Shown piece by piece: positions 31,930 through 41,841 of a DNA stretch of 64,000 nucleotides. The DNA lies in the NCBI GenBank assembly GCA_947359465.1, contig OX375880.1, forward strand, positions 17,988,120-18,052,119, in the 5' to 3' direction. Every line of letters begins with the position of its first letter. Within the stretch, counting starts at the first letter, position 1. The translations under genes were made by a program, and so were the position numbers. The notes below the pieces were generated by a model. That model was given only the letters and a program-made list of their open reading frames with translations. It did no database searches and was not told the origin of the DNA. The DNA is from Metellina segmentata (taxonomy: Eukaryota > Arthropoda > Arachnida > Araneae > Tetragnathidae).

Positions 31930-33412
31930 TAGCTCCATTCTTAGACGGTTTCCCGAGAAAGTACTGATCGGAAAAATATGAAATTAACATGCTTTGTTCT
32001 TCATCATATTCCCTGGATAATTATTAAGATTTTTTTCCGATGCGGCTATTAGTTTAGGTTTTATTAAGTGTTAAAGTTGAAGAAGTGAAATTTCTTCCGC
32101 GAGTGAGCAAAACACATTCAAAATTTCAGTCTTTAGTCGTGAGTTTTTTTTTAAGAGTACCTCTCAACGTAAATTTTTGCAGCTCGTCGAGTTTTTTTTG
32201 AAATTTAAATGTGGTTCTTGATAATATTTTTTTGAAATTCGGGAAAAATCGGGACATTTTTGTTACTTTTTTTTAAACTGCCGTATCTATATCTAATTAC
32301 TATTAGTTTTTAATTTTTAAAATATCGCAGTATACCTCAGAATATACTCTTTCTTACGGTACTATTATTTTTGAAATCGGTTAATAATTAAATTGGATGC
32401 AATCAAAAGTTCGTGATACAAAATTCGGAATCTTCGGATATTTTCGCTACGTTTTGTTAAAACCGTTATGTCTACGGCAAAAACCATTATTTTTTAAATT
32501 TGAGAACATCACTGAATACACTACATTACACTCTTTCTTATGGTACAATTATTTTTCAAATTGGTTAATAAACAAAATCGATGCAATTAAAAGTAGGTCA
32601 TACAATTTTCGGAACTTTCAGATCGTAACTTCCGATACAAAACTAAAATGGTCATATCTATATAGTATTACTGTTAGTTTTTAATTTTAAAAATATTGCA
32701 GTATACCTCACAATGTACTCTTTCTTACGGTACAATTATTTTTAAAATTGGTTCATAAATAAATTCGATGCAATCAAAAGTTGGTGACACAAATTTCGTA
32801 TTTTTCAGTTCGCATAGCTGGTTCCGCAAACAGCAGTGGGTTGCATTTTCTACTATCGGGTTTGCCAGATATCAAATTTATCGTAGCAACAATTGCCATA
32901 AAAACGATTTCTTTTTATTTGGCGAGGAAAAAGGCTCGCTTTTTTCCCTCTGTTCTCAAGACAGTTTACCGACAAAGTACAATCGTAAAGTTTTGATATT
33001 AACACTGTTTACTTAAAATTGTACAGGGAACAAGATACAGAAGATTTTTTACTGATGCGGCTATTAGTTTAGGGTGCATTAAGTGTTAAAGCAAAAAAAA
33101 GTGAAATCAATTGCGAAAGAAGTATTGGTTTGAGAAAGCAAACCAAACGGGATTGCGTAGCAATCCCCGGGGTCGGCGAGCGTAAGCGAGCAGGGCGCGA
33201 AGCCCTCGCTGTGACGTCATGTACCGGAAAGTGAAATCAGCATAATACGAATTATTCAGATAGTTTCACTCTGTGAAAGGAATGTTGGTTTGCGAAGCAA
33301 ACCAAATGACATCTGTGAAAGGAGTGTTGGTTTGCGAAACAAACCAAATGGGATTGCGCAGCAATCCCCGGGGGTTGGCGAGCGTAAGCGAGCAGGGGGC
33401 GGAGCCCCCTAG
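31930..33412 (+). mobile_element. Helitron-like element, type 2 3' end; 5' end uncertain
   Basis: The 3' end has several short stems: TTTGCGAAACAAA, GGATTGCGCAGCAATCC and finally GGGGGCGGAGCCCCC followed by TAG|T at 33412. The stem block appears twice (33120-33215, 33285-33412). Inside are three ~185-bp near-tandem units (32278-32815) and a diverged direct repeat (31940-32100 versus 32955-33115, sharing TGCGGCTATTAGTTTAGG). No Rep/helicase coding. The start coordinate is a guess. Confidence 0.6.
32278..32815. repeat. Three ~185-bp diverged tandem units
   Basis: CTCTTTCTTAYGGTAC and GATGCAATYAAAAG recur at about 32348/32396, 32528/32579 and 32718/32768, spaced 183-189 bp, with many substitutions. 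Confidence 0.8.
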
Positions 33413-33865
33413 TACAGTAAATAAAAAATAAGTTTGTTGGTTTATCCCCTTCAAGTTGATAAATGATCCTTTTTTTTATTAAAGTGGTATGTCCATTTTG
33501 TCATACATCGAGAAATTTAAAGGGTTTACGTTTTAATTAATTTTAAAAAAATTTCAAACGTTACTCAATTCGGATGATGTTTTTAACGCTAAAAACCTAT
33601 TAAATTTTATAATGCAAGAAAATTATTAAAATTGTTAAAGAAAATAAATTTTTTTTTTTCAAAGTGGACTTACACCTCTTTCAAAAATAACTGCTCAAAT
33701 AATTAAAATTAACTATAATTATGGTTACGCATTTACCTAATTGTACTTATAGTAAGTAGTACCTATGTCAAATTGTTGTAAGACATTATTTTCGTTTATA
33801 TTATTCAACTTGAAAAATTGTTCTTATTAATTTTTGTGACTTTGTTTTGACAGTTAAAAAAAGTC
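33413..33865. other. AT-rich spacer
   Basis: No feature recognised. Confidence 0.35.
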
Positions 33866-34101
33866 TTAGTTATAAATTAATCAACACGGCAAATGACAAA
33901 TTAAATCTTCACCCCCACCACCGGCTAACTTAATGTTTTGGTTGCTAAACGAGTTTTAAGAAATGAAGGGAAAAAGTTTAAATACACTGATGTTTGAAAA
34001 CATCGATGGTTTTTGGGCGATGTATTACCAACATCGATGTTTTAATTTTGAACATCGATGTTTCAAAACTTCGACGTCTTGCTGTCGAATTTGCATCCCT
34101 A
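33866..34101. repeat. hAT MITE fragment (ATCGATG family)
   Basis: AACACGGCAAATGACAAATTAAATC, GTTTTAAGAAATGA and AACATCGATGTTTTAATTTTG match 35850-36076 and the right half of 21383-21859. It ends TTTGCATCCCTA. The left end is missing. Confidence 0.8.
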
Positions 34102-34269
34102 CTGTCTACACCACTCAACCGGATCGATATTCCCCGAGCTTTATGGGAACCCTTCACAGCACGCCACTTCGCACAAAGTATGATCGATGTCCATGGTTTC
34201 GTTTGTCAATGTGGTCATTTTCTGCTACACGAGCCATGAACGGGAGAAGAAAGAACACGAAACAAAACG

Positions 34270-34472
34270 AAATTCTGCTGTCGCGGCCACAAATGCCCTC
34301 ACGTTGTCGTGGCGTGGAAGTTTGAAGAGATGTGGTGCAAGCTCAGGTGTGGCCTTGTCAAAATCACGTAGTATTGTCCTCGGAAAATTTCCCATAGGGG
34401 ATTGATCCCGGTCCGTCGTCAGTAGCCCGTTCAGTTGCTCCAGTACGACATTAATTAAAAATACCAATACCA
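34270..34472 (+). repeat. SINE-B copy, head truncated
   Basis: Forward body from GTCGCGGCCACAAATGCCC through CCGGTCCGTCGTCAGTAGCCC to the TTAATTAAAAATACC tail. Confidence 0.83.
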
Positions 34473-35112
34473 CGACACTGGCTTAATTTCGTTGACGAAG
34501 ACCACCTCATCATTTCATACAATTCCTTCCACTCGCGAAACCCAAACGGATGGAAGGTGGAATCTTGTTAAAAAGTTTCAGTGGAACTTTACTCACCAAG
34601 AAGAACGAAGAAAAGAACGCGAAAATTAAGCATGAAACCCTATTAGAGGTCTGTTTTCCAAAAGGAAGAGGCTCCGACAGTATTTTTGGCTAAGTAATTC
34701 CAAAGAAAGCGACCAGAACTAGTCGGGGAGAAAAGGATCTCTTAAATTTAAAAGGATCGTGGAAAGGAATGAACCGAATTTCCAGCAAAACATATAACAA
34801 CACAAACTCGAATGACTCAACCTCGCTTTTGGAAACAAGCAGATTTTCAGGAAAAGTGTGGACTGACTTCAACTGCTAATAAGCAACCTGATTATGAATA
34901 ATATAGTCCAACACCGGGGGGGAAAAAGCGATTACTTAGAAAAGCCTCACAGCACTCACGATTAGATTGAATACATCGTTAAATTAGATCTGAAGTATCC
35001 ACAGAGAAGGTTTCTAAAAAGGAGTTTCGGTAAGCGTCATCGGTTACAAGAAGACGTTGGTCAGTGAAGGAACGAGGGAGAGTTATTATGAGTAACTCGC
35101 CATTTCTGTTAA
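34473..35112. other. Spacer
   Basis: No gene or repeat recognised. Confidence 0.3.
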
Positions 35113-35423
35113 TCGTCAATTGACCGTGGTTCAAAAATATTTGGTGTCCTCGGATCTTTCTCTTCGGAGGTTGATCCCGGAACATCACTCATAGAACGTT
35201 GTGTTCCTCCACTGCGATTCACGTTGGGTTGGTGTGGAAGTATGGAGAGTGTTGCTTCGTCATCTGACCGTGGTTCAAAATGATGACGTGTTGTCCTCTG
35301 TTCTTTCCCTTTGGGGACTGATCCCGGACCGTCGTCAATAGCCCGTTGTGGTGCTCTAGTACGACGTTAACTAAAATTACCATTACCATCCTCCACTGCG
35401 ACATTAATTAAATACCTACCAAC
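35113..35423 (+). repeat. SINE-B fragment split by SINE-A
   Basis: Forward 3' half (GTCAATTGACCGTGG ... CCTCCACTGCGA). It continues after 35401 as CATTAATTAAATACCTACC. Confidence 0.87.
35218..35388 (+). mobile_element. 5'-truncated SINE-A nested in SINE-B
   Basis: Begins at CACGTTGGGTTGG in the body and ends TTAACTAAAATTACCATTACC-like. TCCTCCACTGCGA on both sides (35205-35217, 35389-35401) is a perfect 13-bp TSD. Confidence 0.93.
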
Positions 35424-35427
35424 CTTG

Positions 35428-35745
35428 TAATTTTTAATTAACGTCGTACAAGAGCAACACAACGGGCTACTGACGACGGTCCGGGATCAGTCCCTTAAGG
35501 GAAAGATCCGAGGACAACACCTCGGAATTTTGAACCACGGTCAGATGACGAAGCATCTGAGCTGGCACCCCACTCTCCAAACTTCCACACCCACCCAACG
35601 TGAGGACTTTCGGCCACGACAGATTTAAGGTGCACCAGCCGCCTCTACACCATACGCTTACAAACATCCATGTCCGGACCCGGATTCGAACCAGGAATCT
35701 TCCGATCTAGAGGCTAACACCTTAACCATTATACCGGTTGGTCGG
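35428..35745 (-). mobile_element. SINE-A copy
   Basis: Reverse strand, nearly complete: TTTTTAATTAACGTCG tail to TTATACCGGTTGGTCGGCC head. Confidence 0.9.
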
Positions 35746-35758
35746 CCTGAAAAGCAGA

Positions 35759-36076
35759 GATGCGACCTCCATGTCCATGTTTTAAAAAATTCGATGTTTT
35801 ATAAAAACATTGATGTATTTACCATCGATTTAGTGCAGCCAATAGTTACAAATTAACAAATACGGCAAATGACAAATTAAATCTCCTACCCCTCGACTAA
35901 CATTAATGTTTGAGGTTGCTAAACCAGTTTTAAGAAATGAGGAAAAAATTTAAATACAGTGATTCAAACTGAAAAATAATGATAATACAAAAACATCCGA
36001 TGGTTTTTGGGCGATGTATTATCAACATCGATGTTTTAATTTTGAAGATCGATGTTTTGCTGTCGATGTCGCATCC
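35759..36076. mobile_element. hAT MITE (ATCGATG family), diverged
   Basis: Left end AGAGATGCGACCTCCATG (decayed) and right end GATGTCGCATCCCA. The interior is homologous to 21383-21859. No TSD is readable. Confidence 0.8.
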
Positions 36077-36825
36077 CAAGGTTTGAAGTAGATACCATCA
36101 CTGATTTATTATGCGGCTCCCAGTGTAAAATAAAATGTTTAAATAGCTCCATTTAAAAAAAATTGTAATAAGATATTTGCATTTTAATTTTCTAGATTAC
36201 GATTTTTTTTCAACCAACGTGTCTTTCCAAAATCCATGGAACTGGCCATCGACTCAAGGAAAGCCGTGTAAGTTTAACTTTAACACCATCTAACGCGATA
36301 TACGAGTCAGCCGACCTTTACCTTCGAACATCTTTCCTTCGGACAGGGGGGTTCTTTCCCCTTTACTCCATGGACTTCTCAATCTCACACCTTGACTTCT
36401 CACACATACCGTTTCGTCGTCCAATTATTATTATTCCCGTACCATAGCAACATGAAAACGTTCGGAGTCACCAAGGCCACCCCACTCCATGTTGTTCCAT
36501 CCTGGAACACCGACCGGAACCGTATCCGATTGGACAAACCAAGGAGGGGAAACCGTAAAAAGGGGGTCCTGTAGCAATAGAAAGACATTCCACTTTCTCC
36601 AGGCTTCTATTCAGCTAGCTTGGTCTTCGACCACTTGGAGACCTTACGGGGGTGGAGGACAAAGCGAGGGGTTTAGAGGTCAGTTGAATACAATAGGGGG
36701 TGACCTTGATCGGGTTGGTAAGTCCCCCCCCCCTTCGCCCATAGGCCATAGGTAGCGACCTAGATTGGCCGGGGAGGCACACAAAAAAAGGCCGTAGAAA
36801 CAGAGGGTGAAAGGCTAGAATTTTG
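36077..36825. other. Spacer
   Basis: Short open frames on both strands at 36392-36755 overlap each other and have no motif. A poly-C run lies near 36725-36734. No gene called. Confidence 0.3.
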
Positions 36826-37095
36826 TACGTAATTTTGAACCACAGATCACGAGATGACGGTCAGGGATCAAACCCCGAAGGGAAAGAACCGCGGATAACA
36901 CCACGTAATTTTTAACCACGGTCAGATAACGAAGTAACACCTGAGCTGGCACCCCACTCTCCAAACCTCCACGCCAACGCGAGGACATTTGAAGACCCTC
37001 CCCCCTGTACACGACGGTCTTTACTGGATCAAGTTTCGAACTCGTAACCATCGGTTTCCAAATCCTTTACCCTTTGAACTGGGCTGCCCAGGCCC
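36826..37095 (-). mobile_element. SINE-B copy
   Basis: Reverse strand with body, TACACGACGGTCTTTACTGG, B-box complement TTTCGAACTCG and head to CTTTGAACTGGGCTGCCC. The tail is rearranged: a CGTAATTTTGAACCAC block occurs twice. Confidence 0.83.
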
Positions 37096-37111
37096 CACGC
37101 AGTGCATCGGT

Positions 37112-37519
37112 AAGGCAAGGTAATTTTAAATTAACGTCGTACTAGAGCAACAAAAAACGCCCACTCTCCTCAGGTCGGCCATTAACTCAACCTCTAAGAA
37201 ACACGTGATCCATTCAACCGTTGGCCATCGAACTAAAAACCGAAGTCGTTATCCGAGTGTTTTTCCCAAGTTCCACCCTCCCAAATTAATCGGAAAATAA
37301 ATCGATGAAAGGAACGAGGTTCGTAAAAGTAATATGGGAGTTATTTCCTCCACATTCCACTATAAGCGAATGCTTGTTTGATGGCCATATAAAACTAGTT
37401 ATTTCGATAAGTGAGGTTTATTGCTCCGCGTAATGGGATTGCGTGGCATTACCACGCACAAAAACGGTCGGAGGAGAGAAGAAAAATACACTGTAAAAAA
37501 ACTCCAGGAATACCAAATA
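37112..37519. other. SINE tail scrap and spacer
   Basis: 37118-37160 is a reverse SINE-A tail (TTAAATTAACGTCGTACTAGAGC). The rest shows nothing. Confidence 0.45.
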
Positions 37520-38069
37520 TATATATAAACAAAAATTATTTGGACACTGCATGTTTTTCAGAAAAAGTGCTTGTCGTTCTATTTCGTAACGGGTAGGGAC
37601 CCAACTTTTGCTTGCATTACAGCTGCAACACGTCGAGGCATACTTTCCACAAGTTCTTTGTAAGTCTGGATAGGAATAGCTCCACATGTCTCTTGCAAGG
37701 CTGTGAGAAGAGATTGTTGCGAAGATGGCGTCACTCCAGTTGGTCCCACAAGTGCTCGATCGGATTGAGATCGGGGGTCTGAGCAGGTCAGTCAAGCAAA
37801 TTCACCTCATTTTCAAGTAACCAGTCCAACACACATTTTGCAGTATGACAATAGAGCTCGATCCTGTTGGAAGGAACAACCATCATCGCCGTAGTATTGC
37901 CATAGTGAAGGCAAGGCCGAATGATCCAGAACGTCGAGGTACACGTCAGCGTTCGTGGTACCAGGTACATAAAGCAATGGGCCGAGTCCTACAAGAAAAA
38001 CAACCCACACTAAGATGGTTCCTTCTTCGAAAGCCTACAGTGTCCAAATACTTTTGTCCATATAGTGTA
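37520..38069 (-). pseudogene. Internally deleted Tc1-like element with transposase remnant
   Basis: Ends are inverted: ATTTGGACACTG near 37538-37549, and CAGTGTCCAAATACTTTTGTCC followed by ATATAGTGTA at 38038-38069. Reverse-strand frames give YVPGTTNADVYLDVLDH (near 37930-37980), a CSFQQDRA motif with the second catalytic Asp (near 37850-37880), PDLNPIEHLWDQL with the catalytic Glu (near 37735-37790), and C-terminal pieces to 37600. The N-terminal half is gone and frames shift, so it is dead. It belongs to a different subfamily from 5640-6150. Confidence 0.88.
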
Positions 38070-38089
38070 AAAATGTTATCTGAACGCGG

Positions 38090-38248
38090 TTCGAAATGCA
38101 GAGATGTTGTCCCCTGATCTTTCCCTTTCAGGTTGGTGTGGAAGTTTGGAGAGTGGGGTGCCAGCTCATGTTGCTTCGTTATCCGACCGTGGTTCAAAAT
38201 TACGAGGTGTTGTCCTCGGATCTTTCCCTTAGGGGATTGATCCCGGAA
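38090..38248 (+). repeat. SINE fragments
   Basis: 38091-38130 (GGTTCGAAATGCAGAGATGTTGTCC) is a small piece. 38131-38248 runs from GGTTGGTGTGGAAGTTTGG to GGGATTGATCCCGGA. Confidence 0.75.
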
Positions 38249-38346
38249 TTTTTAAATTGAATATATCTTCAACGGATTTAAATCTGCGAAAAATTTGACA
38301 CCAGATTAATACCTTACATCACGGGCAATGCCGGACTAGCCACGCA
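38249..38346 (+). repeat. Helitron type 1 3'-end fragment
   Basis: TTGAATATATCTTCAACGGATTTAAATCTGCG through CGGGCAATGCCGGACTAGCCACGCAGT matches the end of 17764-18435. The terminal CTAR is lost. Confidence 0.75.
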
Positions 38347-38950
38347 GTACTCTATATTATAATCATTATTTTTGTTTTCTAAGTACTTGATATTTTAATA
38401 AAAATTGACAATAAAGAGAAGATAAATTTTCAGGAGAAAATTTATGATTTCGGGACATTCGGGGTCGATAGACACCTGTTTTTACTTAAGATTTTGTTTC
38501 GTCAACTACTCTCGATTCCAAAAGCATCATTGAATTAATTATACTTATTTTTCATGTTTCGAGGGGACCACTTTCAGAGATTGATCGGGATGGGCACCAC
38601 CTAAAGGCGGCCTTGAACAGAAACGTCAGGATTTTCTCCATCCCGTCAGATCCCCAAGGATTCACATTTCAGGCGTCTACCAGAACGCATTTGACCCGAC
38701 GGCTAAAGAAATTCCAAGGGAAATTCGAAGCCCAAAGTGTCTGCACCCACCCGTCAAGTGCCAGATTCCTCGACCTCCCCACAGGTGGTTTTTTCACCCC
38801 CTCGCAGTGGGTGGCTGCTTCAACCCCTCGAAAACCTCCTCCAAATGGGACGGCAACAGGAAACGACAGAAACTCCTTGGATAATGGAAATGGATACAAT
38901 CCGTATTCAGATCTCAGGGAATGGATCAGCAATTCGAAAATTATGTGGGG
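38347..38950. other. Spacer
   Basis: Overlapping open frames on three frames at 38613-39067 give no domain; I treat them as chance. Confidence 0.3.
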
Positions 38951-39400
38951 GTTCGAGCTGAGATGAGAGCGTTCGAACACAAAAAGTATTCGTGTATTCG
39001 GTGTTTGAATATTCGTGTTTTCGATTCTTTCTCGATGCATTCGAATATTGAAGTAGTGGATCACCAAAACACTCGAATACTAAAGTACACCAAATATCAT
39101 CCTGAAAGAAAACAAAAATATTCAAAAATCAAAGAATACGAATTTAGGCGAATACAAAATAATTCCAAAACCAAAGGACCCGAACAACAAAGCACTCGAA
39201 TATCCCTCGATATTTGAACCACACCAACGAATAGTAAACACAGCACTCGAAAACAAAAGTATTTCATCAGTAAAATAATCTAATACAAAAGTATTCCCCA
39301 AACAAAGAATTCGAATATAAGAGAATTACAAAACCTAATTACTCGAATAACAAAAGTATTTGAACCACACCAACATTTAGTAAACAAAGTACCAAAAGTA
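38951..39400. repeat. TTCGAATA-rich irregular array
   Basis: Repeated ATTCGTGTATTCG, ACTCGAATACTAAAG and CGAATACAAAA motifs. They are related to the arrays at 44.75-54.89 kb and 63.12-64 kb but are less regular. Confidence 0.75.
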
Positions 39401-39456
39401 AAGTAAAGTATTGACGAGATACCTCGTCATTAGAACATTGACGATTTTGCTATCAA

Positions 39457-39487
39457 GATCTGGTCAGTTTTGCTGATGACCAGATCC
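39457..39487. other. Hairpin dyad
   Basis: GATCTGGTCA and TGACCAGATC form a 10-bp stem with a ~10-nt loop. No following T-run. Role unknown. Confidence 0.5.
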
Positions 39488-39502
39488 TCTTACAAAACAA
39501 TC

Positions 39503-39601
39503 ACCGGGATCGCGGTAGCTCAGTTGGAAGTGTAACGGATTAGCAACCAGAGGGTTGCGAGTTCGAAACTAGGTAAAACTAAGGACCGTCGTGTAATCCG
39601 A
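39503..39601 (+). repeat. SINE-B head
   Basis: Good A box TAGCTCAGTTGG and B box GAGTTCGAAAC, then GGACCGTCGTG. It is cut at CGTGTAATCCGA (39590-39601), which recurs at 41666-41677 beyond the composite SINE block. Confidence 0.82.
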
Positions 39602-40510
39602 GGTAAGGTACGGTAATTTTAATTGACCTTTAACTGCTGTCATGGGTCTCCCGAGTCATTTTTGACAGGTCGTTTGCAACCTTTAAAGTGAATATTGGTC
39701 CCTGTCCTATTCAGTACCTTCCTACTAAGTCCAACACAAACCACATTCCAAGACTGGTTTGGCAACCCCAACTATTTAGTATTTCACACTATTTGCATTT
39801 CCCGCGTGGTCTCTTAGACCCCTTCAGAGCGTTTGCGTTACCGTTTATGTTGAATGAAATCGTCTAAGTTTGAGTAGAGAATTTCGACAGAGAGCCTAAA
39901 ATGACTACCATACAAAAATTACTAAGAAACGACCTGTGTATCTTACACCAAAAGAAATTTAGGATATTGTTGATAATGGGTCGGAACTGTGAAATTTCGG
40001 ATAATATTATTGGAATCTACTTAACTTGTATATATATATATCAAATATATTTCATGTGAAGAATTGAATTATCGAAATTTAAAATGTATAGATAATAATT
40101 ATCTAAAGAATCGTTCATTAATATATTATATTAATCAACTTTGTACGCATTTTAGTGAGCGAGGTCTGAGAGACCCCTCCACACTAGTTACGAGACAGTT
40201 TGTGACACAGCAGTTAAGGGTTAATGTCGTACAAGAGCAACACAACGGGCTATTAAATACGGTCCGGGACCAATCTCCTAAGGGAAAGATCCGAGAACAA
40301 CACCGTCATTTTGAACCACGGTCGGATGACGAGGCAACACCCGATATGTCCCCCCACTCTCCAAACTTCCACACCAACCCAACGTGAGGACTTTCAGTCA
40401 CGACAGATGTAAGGTGCACCAGTCGCCTCTACACCATACGTTTACAAACATCCATGCCCTGACCCGGATTCGAACCAGGAACCTTCCGATCTAGAGGCTA
40501 CACCTTAACC
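39602..40510 (-). mobile_element. SINE-A copy split by a piggyBac-like MITE
   Basis: The tail is 39602-39626; body and most of the head are 40221-40510. Removing the insert restores TTTTAA-TTRA-TGTCGTAC. Confidence 0.88.
39627..40220. mobile_element. piggyBac-like MITE
   Basis: Left CCTTTAACTGCTGT and right the inverse of CCCTTAACTGCTGT. The flanks are TTGA (39623-39626) and TTAA (40221-40224), a TTAA TSD with one mutation. The 594-bp interior includes GGGTCTC/GAGACCC pairs near both ends and no coding. Confidence 0.85.
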
Positions 40511-40527
40511 GAAAATTGCCATAGTAA

Positions 40528-41665
40528 TTTGGTAATTTTAGGTAACGTCGTACTAGGGCTATTGACGACGGTCCGGGATCAGTCCCTCAAGGAAAAGATT
40601 CGAGGACAACACCTCGTAATTTTGAACCACGGTCAGATGACGAAGCAACACCTGAGCTGGCACCCCACTCTCCAAACTTCCACGCCAACCCAACGTGAGG
40701 ACTTTCGGCCACGACAGATTTAAAGTGTAACGGGTAACGGGCTATTGACGTAAGCGGTAACGGGCTATTGACGACGGTCCGGGATCAGTCCCTCAAGGAA
40801 AAGATTCGAGGACAACACCTCGTAATTTTGAACCACGGTCAGATGACGAAGCAACACCTGAGCTGGCACCCCCACTCTCCAAACTTCCACGCCAACCCAA
40901 CGTGAGGACTTTCGGCCACGACAGATTTAAAGTGTAACGGGTAACGGGCTATTGACGTAAGTGGTAACGGGCTATTGACGACGGTCCGGGATCAGTCCCT
41001 CAAGGAAAAGATTCGAGGACAACACCTCGTAATTTTGAACCACGGTCAGATGACGAAGCAACACCTGAGCTGGCACCCCACTCTCCAAACTTCCACGCCA
41101 ACCCAACGTGAGGACTTTCGGCCACGACAGATTTAAAGTGTAACGGGTAACGGGCTATTGACGTAAGTGGTAACGGGCTATTGACGACGGTCCGGGATCA
41201 GTCCCTCAAGGAAAAGATTCGAGGACAACACCTCGTAATTTTGAACCACGGTCAGATGACGAAGCAACACCTGAGCTGGCACCCCACTCTCCAAACTTCC
41301 ACGCCAACCCAACGTGAGGACTTTCGGCCACGACAGATTTAAAGTGTAACGGGTAACGGGCTATTGACGTAAGTGGTAACGGGCTATTGACGACGGTCCG
41401 GGATCAGTCCCTCAAGGAAAAGATTCGAGGACAACACCTCGTAATTTTGAACCACGGTCAGATGACGAAGCAACACCTGAGATGTCCCCCCACTCTCCAA
41501 ACTTCCACGCCAACCCAACGTGAGGACTTTCGGCCACGACAGATGTAAGGTGCACCAGTCGCCTCTACACCATACGTTTACAAACATCCATGCCCTGACC
41601 CGGATTCGAACCAGGAACCTTCCGATCTAGAGGCTAACACCTTAACCACCAGACCGGTTGATGGG
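40528..41665 (-). repeat. SINE-A-derived tandem array, 206-bp unit x 5
   Basis: CGGGCTATTGACGACGG recurs at about 40555, 40761, 40968, 41174 and 41380 (spacing 206, 207, 206, 206). Each unit is the 3' ~180 bp of a reverse-strand SINE-A plus a linker AAAGTGTAACGGGTAACGGG. Units are almost identical (one inserted C, GCGG/GTGG). The last unit runs into a complete SINE head ending 41665. Confidence 0.95.
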
Positions 41666-41716
41666 CGTGTAATCCGATGACAACACCACGTAACTTTGAA
41701 CCACGGTCAGATGCCG
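41666..41716 (-). repeat. SINE-B body fragment
   Basis: GACAACACCACGTAACTTTGAACCACGGTCAGATG, just beyond the second copy of CGTGTAATCCGA. Confidence 0.65.
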
Positions 41717-41841
41717 ATTCTTCAATCGCTTGAATCAATATTTTGGATTTGTCGAAATCCACGACGACAAATCCTCTCTTCTCCACAGGTGTTCATCCTC
41801 CGAAAAGCTTCAGAATTTTTTTACGAGCGATCGCAGCAACC

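Noticed and set aside
38613..39067. Overlapping frames on both strands as a host gene
   Set aside because: Several frames are open at once, with no domain, and they run into the TTCGAATA array.
39503..39580. tRNA gene (good A and B boxes)
   Set aside because: It is the SINE-B head; the same sequence heads other SINE-B copies, and no acceptor stem closes it.
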